Positions 58,997-64,000 of a stretch of 64,000 nucleotides of DNA are shown here, piece by piece. A program made the translations under genes and the position numbers. The stretch is from contig CAILUT010000009.1 in NCBI GenBank assembly GCA_903837495.1, forward strand, positions 1-64,000. Reading direction: 5' to 3'. The notes below the pieces were generated by a model, which searched no databases, had not been told where the DNA came from, and saw only the letters and a program-made list of their open reading frames with translations. The DNA is from an uncultured Flavobacteriales bacterium (GTDB lineage Bacteria > Bacteroidota > Bacteroidia > CAIKAF01). Within the stretch, counting starts at the first letter, position 1, and each line of letters opens with the position of its first letter.

Positions 58997-59535
58997 TGCC
59001 CTACACCCAATTTGATTAGAGCAAAAAGGGAGTAGTTCACCATGTCCATGTAGTTGGATTCAATTCCTTCGGATACGCTTGTTTTTCCTTGGTTGTCTTC
59101 AATCTGTTTGATGCGGTGAATTCGGTTCAAGAGCATGTCGGTTAAAGAGGATGTACGCATATCGCGCCAGGCTTCGCCATAATCGTTGTTTTTGGCTTTC
59201 ATCAGTTCAAAAATTTCATTGGCTATGCTTTGGTACCAATCCAAAATGGGTTCTGTGTGTTCTGCTGGAGCATCAAGGTGGCCATTTCGGCATTGAATAA
59301 TGGCCATTATGCAGTAGTTTACAATGCCCATGTATTCGGGTTCTACTCCTTCGGCGACTTGGGCTTGGAGTCCGCTCTCCAGGTTGCGGATGCGCCTCGC
59401 CTTAATCAACAATTGGTCGGTGAGGGATGCCGGGCGTAAAATCCGCCAATTGCTTCCATAATCTGCCAATTTAGCCTCAAATATGGATTTGCATACCTTT
59501 GAGGCTGCCTGATATTCCTGTTCTGTTTTTTCCAT
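58993..59535 (-). CDS. DUF1599 protein with internal duplication
   Basis: This 180-aa cytoplasmic protein belongs to DUF1599, a family thought to act on nucleotides. Two ~70-residue halves repeat clearly: 'KLADYGSNWRILRPASLTDQLLIKARRI' and 'KNNDYGEAWRDMRTSSLTDMLLNRIHRI', each ending in 'Y.gmVNYclmAiI'. Both halves keep the DYG..W and SLTD motifs. Its promoter lies within the first codons of the divergent folP. Confidence 0.82.
   Translation of the reverse strand: MEKTEQEYQAASKVCKSIFEAKLADYGSNWRILRPASLTDQLLIKARRIRNLESGLQAQVAEGVEPEYMGIVNYCIMAIIQCRNGHLDAPAEHTEPILDWYQSIANEIFELMKAKNNDYGEAWRDMRTSSLTDMLLNRIHRIKQIEDNQGKTSVSEGIESNYMDMVNYSLFALIKLGVGQ
59494..59501 (+). promoter_or_regulatory. Promoter -7 box TACCTTTG for folP
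   Basis: TACCTTTG lies 47 bp before ATG 59549, inside the 5' coding part of the divergent DUF1599 gene. It predicts that folP transcription begins within the neighbouring gene. Confidence 0.5.
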
Positions 59536-59548
59536 GCTAAAAACTGCT

Positions 59549-60385
59549 ATGCAAACCTACCAATTTAGATGGAACAATTCCATTGTTTCGTTTCAACGGC
59601 CCTTGATTATGGGGGTCTTAAATGCGACACCCGATTCTTTTTTTTCTGGCAGCCGAAGCACCGAACAGGGCGAATTGGTTCAGCGTGCCAGGGCAATGCA
59701 AGCGGCTGGGGCCGATGTGCTGGATTTGGGTGGCATATCTACCCGCCCGGGGTCCGAAGCGATTTCGGTAGAAGCAGAATGGGAGCGGTTGAAAGGGTGC
59801 TTGGAGGCGCTGGCCGAGGCAGAACTTACCATTCCTTTGTCTTTAGACACCTATCGTAGGCCCGTTGCTGAAAAGGCATTGGCGTATGGGGTTGCCATCA
59901 TCAACGATGTTTATGGGGGCGCATACGACCCAGAACTCCCTAAATTCGCCGCCGAACATTCCCTGGTTTATGTTTTAACTCACAGCCAGGGAACAGCCCA
60001 AACCATGCAGGTGAATCCACATTATTCCGATGTGGTTTCAGAGGTGATGCAGTTTTTTAGTGCCAAGCGGGAAGCCCTTTATGACCTTGGACTTCACGAT
60101 TTGTGGTTGGATCCAGGGTTTGGTTTCGGAAAAACCATGCAACACAATTATGACTTGCTGCGTGCTTTGCCTTCGTTTCAAACGCTTTTTCCAGAACCTA
60201 TTTTGGTGGGCCTTTCCCGGAAACGCATGATTCAAGAGGCCACAGGGCAAGGAGCAGAAGCATGCCTGCCGGGAACCCTGGCGGCTCAAACCCTTGCAAT
60301 GGAATGGGGGGCCGGAATTGTTCGGGTGCACGACGTAGCCGAAGCTGTTCAGTGCCGCGCGGTTTGCTTCGCAGGTTTGGATTGA
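59549..60385 (+). CDS. folP: Dihydropteroate synthase
   Basis: This 278-aa TIM-barrel enzyme joins p-aminobenzoate to the pterin in folate synthesis and is the sulfonamide target. Signatures are 'IMGVLNATPDSFFSGSR', 'GADVLDLGGISTRPGSEAIS', 'VAIINDVYGG' and 'LWLDPGFGFGKTMQHNYDLL'. ATG 59534 is an alternative start. A PabC-like gene lies 4 kb upstream on the same strand, separated by a reverse-strand block. Confidence 0.94.
   Translation: MQTYQFRWNNSIVSFQRPLIMGVLNATPDSFFSGSRSTEQGELVQRARAMQAAGADVLDLGGISTRPGSEAISVEAEWERLKGCLEALAEAELTIPLSLDTYRRPVAEKALAYGVAIINDVYGGAYDPELPKFAAEHSLVYVLTHSQGTAQTMQVNPHYSDVVSEVMQFFSAKREALYDLGLHDLWLDPGFGFGKTMQHNYDLLRALPSFQTLFPEPILVGLSRKRMIQEATGQGAEACLPGTLAAQTLAMEWGAGIVRVHDVAEAVQCRAVCFAGLD
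59552..59559 (-). promoter_or_regulatory. Promoter -7 box TAGGTTTG for DUF1599 gene
   Basis: The minus strand reads TAGGTTTG 16 bp before ATG 59535. It overlaps codons 2-4 of folP, so the two divergent promoters are embedded in each other's genes. Confidence 0.5.
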
Positions 60386-60466
60386 TTTTGACCCATTTAA
60401 GGCCTAGATTTTTTTCGAGCTCCCAACCTCAGATTTATCAAAAAACAAGGAAAAAAGGGGTTTTCC

Positions 60467-63400
60467 TTAGTGGCCAACCAGCAACGGCAGGTTCCAGATG
60501 CGTTGGTTTGTGCTGATGTTCACCATGTAAAATCCAGAATCCCAATTTTCCATTGGAAGTTGTACCGTTTCTCGCTGTCCGCTTTTCCAAGCATAAACCA
60601 CTTTTCCTTGAACATTCATCAATTTAACCTGGGCCTTTTCGTTTGGATTCAGTCCGGGTATTTCTAGGGTTAGGCTTTGCCCGGAACAAATGGGGTTGGG
60701 GTACAGAGCACAGGTGGCGGTACTTGAAATAGTAGGATTTGAGTTTACTTGTCCGGTAATATTCACCTTGTCAATAAAAAGGTTGTTGCCCCAATAGCCC
60801 CAATTTCGGAAGGCAATCATTAATTTGTTTGCCTGCAGGTAGTTTTGAAGCGAAACGGTATCGGTTCTCCATTGGTTGGCATTGGGCACAAAGTAATTTT
60901 GGTCGAAGGGTGCGGTGGAAAGGTCGGCTCCGCCTTTTTTATACAAAGACTGGAAGCTTTGTCCACAATCGCTTGAAATCAATACTTCAAGGGTGTCGGA
61001 ATAATTTGAGGCATACGCCGTATTGGCCACATCAAAGGTTAGGTTCGATTCAATGGCATTGGCCGTTGAAAAAATGAACTGCAGGTCATCGTAGCTGCCT
61101 TGGGAGTCGATGTCAAAGTTGGCAAAGAGGGCGCTGTTTGAAGATTGACCAAAACTTCCCGCTTGGGGGCTTTTGGTCCATTGTCCTGATTGGTTTTGGT
61201 CGATGACGCGCCACGCGGGCGGAGGGAAGCTGCCTTCAAAATTTTCGGATATTTGGGTTGAGGGGCTGAGCCTTGAAACCCCCACAAAAACCGTGTCGCG
61301 GCTTTCGTTGCCCTGGGCATCCCGAATTTTTAAGGTAACCCTGTGGTTCCCGTCTTGAGAAAAAAACACCACCGGGTTTCGTAGGGTTGAGGTAGCGGGT
61401 TGGCCATTTTGAAAGGTCCATTCCCAAGTAGCGTTTTGGTGGTTCAAAAAGGAATAGTCTTCAAAATAGAACGAGTCTGGATCGCAGAGAACAAGCTGGT
61501 CAAGTTTGTCCACAGTAATTCTTGCGATGGGTAGAATGGAGGGCTCATCAAGGTCTTTTTCCCAAATCCCTTTTCCATACGAGGCCAGCCGGATTTTTCC
61601 ATCGCGGTAAAACGGCCTGCCTATGTTTCCGTTGCAGTAGGTTGGAAGTCCGGTGTTGTCGATAATCCAACCCGAGCTGCTGTTGTTTCGGTAGTAGGCA
61701 GAAAATTGGGTAAACAGGTAAACGGCCCCATCGGTTCCGGCAATGTGGACCAAGGCTTGGGGCGATTCGTTGTTTAAAACAGCACTGCTCAGGTTGTTCC
61801 AGCTTGTTCCTCCATTGCTGGTTTTAAAAACCTTGTTTCCGTTTGAGCCATCGGGATAAGCGATCCACAATTCATTTTCGTTGAGGGGATTTAGGCTAAG
61901 GAGCATGCGGCGGCTGTTTCCGGGGGGGAGGCTAAGAGTTGCCCAAGTGGTTCCTCCATCGGTGCTTTTCCATACTTTACCAAGGTTTCCGGAGTTGGGT
62001 TGTTGATTTAAATAAATCACTTTTGGATTTGAGGAAGCGATTTCGATGTAGTGGATTCGGTCAAGGGTGTTGTTGCCAAATTGATGCACAAGGGAATAGG
62101 AGGCCCCGCCGTCCATGGTTTTCCAAAGGCTGTTCTCTTTGCCAATGTAGGCGATGGAATAGCAGTTGGGGTGAAATTCCATTTCACTGGATTCAGCGGC
62201 CCAGTAAGATTGATTGGGGAACATACCCACGGAAAAATAGCTGAGCGGATCGCCAAAGGCGTATGGGATCACCACCCCACCCACATCGGAATGGTAGGTT
62301 TTTCGATTGAAGCCTGGATTTACGTAACCGGTTGGGTCTTCAGCTCCGCCCAAGGACAGAAAATTACCGGCGCCGTAGTTCTCGTGGTGGGCCAAATTGC
62401 CGTTGTGGTAGAGTCCGCCCACCAAAACATCTTCGTTCCAGCCGCTTCCCAAACCCCAATAATCGCTGCCCCGAAGGCCTTGCATTTTAAAATCGGGTTG
62501 GGAGTTGAAAAAGTCGGTGGAACGGTAGATGCCCCCATCCGTGCTAATCCAATAATCGCCGTTTCCAACCCGAAAGTCCTGCATGTCCACGTGCATGTCT
62601 AAGGGGCCGCCCACGTAACCGGCCACCGATGAAAAGCTAGCTCCTCCGTCCTCCGATCGCCATAGGTTGAGTCCCCCAATTAAAAGGTGGTCGGCATTGG
62701 TTTGCGAGGCCATCAAGGCACAGTTGTAAAAACCCTGGTGGTAGGTCCAATTTGGATTGCCGTAGGCCAGATTTGGATGGGATGCGGTATATGGTCCGCC
62801 GGCAGGGCCATTTGGCAAGGTCCAAGATTGCCCGGCATCTGTGCTTTTGAATACGCCAATAAATCCGTAATCGTTGGGCTTTGAATCTCCGATTAGGTAG
62901 GCATATACTCGGTTTGGGTCGGCCGCCGATACGGCAAGTCTAGCCCCTCCGTCGTACCGAGCCGGGTCGGTTGAAGTGTACCAGCCATTGCTTTGCATGG
63001 CCCAAGTTGCTCCCATATCGGTGGAACGGAAAAAAGAACAGATGGATTGGCCCGGATCGTTTTTTAGCAGGTAAACCATGGAAGGATTGCTTGGATTGGC
63101 GGCCAGATCGTAGCTTTTTTCGGTGAACAATTGAACCCAATTGCTTCCGGCATCGGTTGAGCGGTAAAGTCCTTTTTCGGTGGCGGCTAAAACCACCAAA
63201 CCTTGTGCTGGCTCCACCCATATTTCATTTACGCCCAGTTGGTTGTCGGGCAATACGTTTGTCCATTGATTTCCGGCATCGGTGGTTTTAAAAACGCCGA
63301 GGTTGCCACCAGCAAAAGCAATGGAGGGATTGCTGGGGTGCACTGCCAAAGCCGTAACGCCGTATCCAAAAAAATCATCGAGCGAAACACAGTCCCAGGT

Positions 63401-63898
63401 ATTGCCCGCGTTTGAGCTGCGGTAAATTTCGCCCGGCTCGGTGCCGGCGTACATAATTTGGGGGTTTGAGGGGGAAATGGCTAAACTGTAAACGTTGGAC
63501 TGGGTTTTTCCTTGCAAAAACTGGGGATTTGAAACAAAAAAGGGCCCAAGGGCCGACCAGGTGGCCGAACGGCTTCCCGATTGCTTGGACTCATAATTTT
63601 GAAGAAGGTCTGTCCATTCCTCTTGGCTTGGCATTTGCACCTCACCTTGGGGGTTGATGAAATTGGAAATACTTCGGCGCCAACGTTTGTAGTATTGCGT
63701 GTGAAAACTCTTTTGAAAAGGGTGTTGGGCATAGTAGGTTCGAAACAAAGAATCGACCTGAAATACATTGGGCGTAGCGCTGTACATCCGCTGAGCCCAC
63801 TCGGGTAGGCCCGCAATTTCAAAAGAAGAGGGATTTTGCTGGCTCCAAATCGAACCCAGGCCAAGCGAAAAAAGAAAAATAAAAACCAGCCTTTTCAT
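60467..63898 (-). CDS. Large secreted Asp-box (Vps10/sialidase-like) protein with T9SS domain
   Basis: This 1143-aa protein has a signal peptide (ending SIWSQ). Residues ~120-780 form a beta-propeller of the Vps10/BNR type with at least nine Asp-boxes such as STDAGSNW, STDMGATW, STDGGTTW and TSNGGTSW. A PKD-like domain follows ('WEWTFQNGQPATSTLRNPVVFFSQDGNHRVTLKI'), then a jellyroll-like adhesive domain (~890-1045). The C-terminus (LYPNPICSGQSLTLEI) is a type A T9SS sorting domain. Such proteins are often cell-surface glycan-binding or hydrolytic; no catalytic site is obvious. Confidence 0.87.
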   Translation of the reverse strand: MKRLVFIFLFSLGLGSIWSQQNPSSFEIAGLPEWAQRMYSATPNVFQVDSLFRTYYAQHPFQKSFHTQYYKRWRRSISNFINPQGEVQMPSQEEWTDLLQNYESKQSGSRSATWSALGPFFVSNPQFLQGKTQSNVYSLAISPSNPQIMYAGTEPGEIYRSSNAGNTWDCVSLDDFFGYGVTALAVHPSNPSIAFAGGNLGVFKTTDAGNQWTNVLPDNQLGVNEIWVEPAQGLVVLAATEKGLYRSTDAGSNWVQLFTEKSYDLAANPSNPSMVYLLKNDPGQSICSFFRSTDMGATWAMQSNGWYTSTDPARYDGGARLAVSAADPNRVYAYLIGDSKPNDYGFIGVFKSTDAGQSWTLPNGPAGGPYTASHPNLAYGNPNWTYHQGFYNCALMASQTNADHLLIGGLNLWRSEDGGASFSSVAGYVGGPLDMHVDMQDFRVGNGDYWISTDGGIYRSTDFFNSQPDFKMQGLRGSDYWGLGSGWNEDVLVGGLYHNGNLAHHENYGAGNFLSLGGAEDPTGYVNPGFNRKTYHSDVGGVVIPYAFGDPLSYFSVGMFPNQSYWAAESSEMEFHPNCYSIAYIGKENSLWKTMDGGASYSLVHQFGNNTLDRIHYIEIASSNPKVIYLNQQPNSGNLGKVWKSTDGGTTWATLSLPPGNSRRMLLSLNPLNENELWIAYPDGSNGNKVFKTSNGGTSWNNLSSAVLNNESPQALVHIAGTDGAVYLFTQFSAYYRNNSSSGWIIDNTGLPTYCNGNIGRPFYRDGKIRLASYGKGIWEKDLDEPSILPIARITVDKLDQLVLCDPDSFYFEDYSFLNHQNATWEWTFQNGQPATSTLRNPVVFFSQDGNHRVTLKIRDAQGNESRDTVFVGVSRLSPSTQISENFEGSFPPPAWRVIDQNQSGQWTKSPQAGSFGQSSNSALFANFDIDSQGSYDDLQFIFSTANAIESNLTFDVANTAYASNYSDTLEVLISSDCGQSFQSLYKKGGADLSTAPFDQNYFVPNANQWRTDTVSLQNYLQANKLMIAFRNWGYWGNNLFIDKVNITGQVNSNPTISSTATCALYPNPICSGQSLTLEIPGLNPNEKAQVKLMNVQGKVVYAWKSGQRETVQLPMENWDSGFYMVNISTNQRIWNLPLLVGH

Positions 63899-64000
63899 GC
63901 CATTTATATTTAAAACGTTTGAGGCACCTCCATAGGAACCAACTCTGATTTATCGGGCAGAAAGATACGAAAGGAACCCTTGTTTCGTTTGATTTTTAAA
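63899..64000. other. Upstream region of the Asp-box protein gene
   Basis: These 102 bp hold no exact TAnnTTTG box on the minus strand and no other gene start. The promoter may lie beyond the window edge or be divergent. Confidence 0.4.

Overview
The window looks like chromosomal DNA of a free-living member of the Bacteroidota (Flavobacteriia/Sphingobacteriia-like). Four things in the sequence point there: proteins with type IX secretion (T9SS) C-terminal sorting domains, many promoters with the Bacteroidota -7 box TAnnTTTG, a type III glutamine synthetase, and a short primary sigma factor of 286 residues. GC content is moderate and gene density is high. I see no prophage, insertion sequence or CRISPR array. 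Start codons were re-chosen where the ORF track extends genes upstream; in several cases a TAnnTTTG box lies inside the extension and settles the start.

Layout. 1-930: GC-rich repeats and a promoter. 931-5544: a haem/iron-uptake operon (T9SS HmuY-like protein, TonB receptor, HmuY-like lipoprotein). 5557-6938: a reverse-strand arsenic operon (arsR, DUF6428, a 41-aa membrane peptide, arsC) with no arsenite pump. 7100-8824: a reverse operon of two lipoproteins (one 36 aa) and a DUF3089 hydrolase. 8889-17437: cyclophilin, lysS, a methyltransferase, a ZIP transporter, msrB and a very large DUF2723 glycosyltransferase. 17752-22950: an RRM protein, then rimP-nusA-infB. 23144-33408: mostly reverse strand, with a fibrinogen-like secreted protein, rnhB, proS, sucC, mnmA and a YwqK-like protein; a Tyr/Trp-rich lipoprotein and a FadL-like barrel lie between them on the plus strand. 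33672-41268: a methyltransferase, a three-domain nucleotidyltransferase/HAD/P-loop kinase fusion, engB, rpe, rpoD and a saccharopine-dehydrogenase-like enzyme. 41590-44520: three overlapping genes (LON domain, M61 peptidase, MazG-like). 45036-50955: a von Willebrand A T9SS protein, gpsA, glnN and tRNA-Met. 51204-55695: START-like protein, LptF/G permease, glycosyltransferase, rhomboid protease and a PabC-like enzyme. 55757-63898: Nudix, floA-nfeD, clpS, small unknowns, DUF1599, folP and a 1143-aa Asp-box T9SS protein.

The most striking thing is a family of six GC-rich elements of about 150 bp (R1-R6) lying between genes across the whole window. Each folds into one long hairpin. The stem sequences differ from copy to copy but keep pairing, while the tip, a 10-base loop close to GACTTTAGGA on a GGC/GCC clamp, is conserved. 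This is the pattern of a selected RNA or DNA structure. Four copies also share strongly conserved outer arms and lie next to gene 3' ends, always in the same orientation relative to the adjacent gene. I do not recognise the family.
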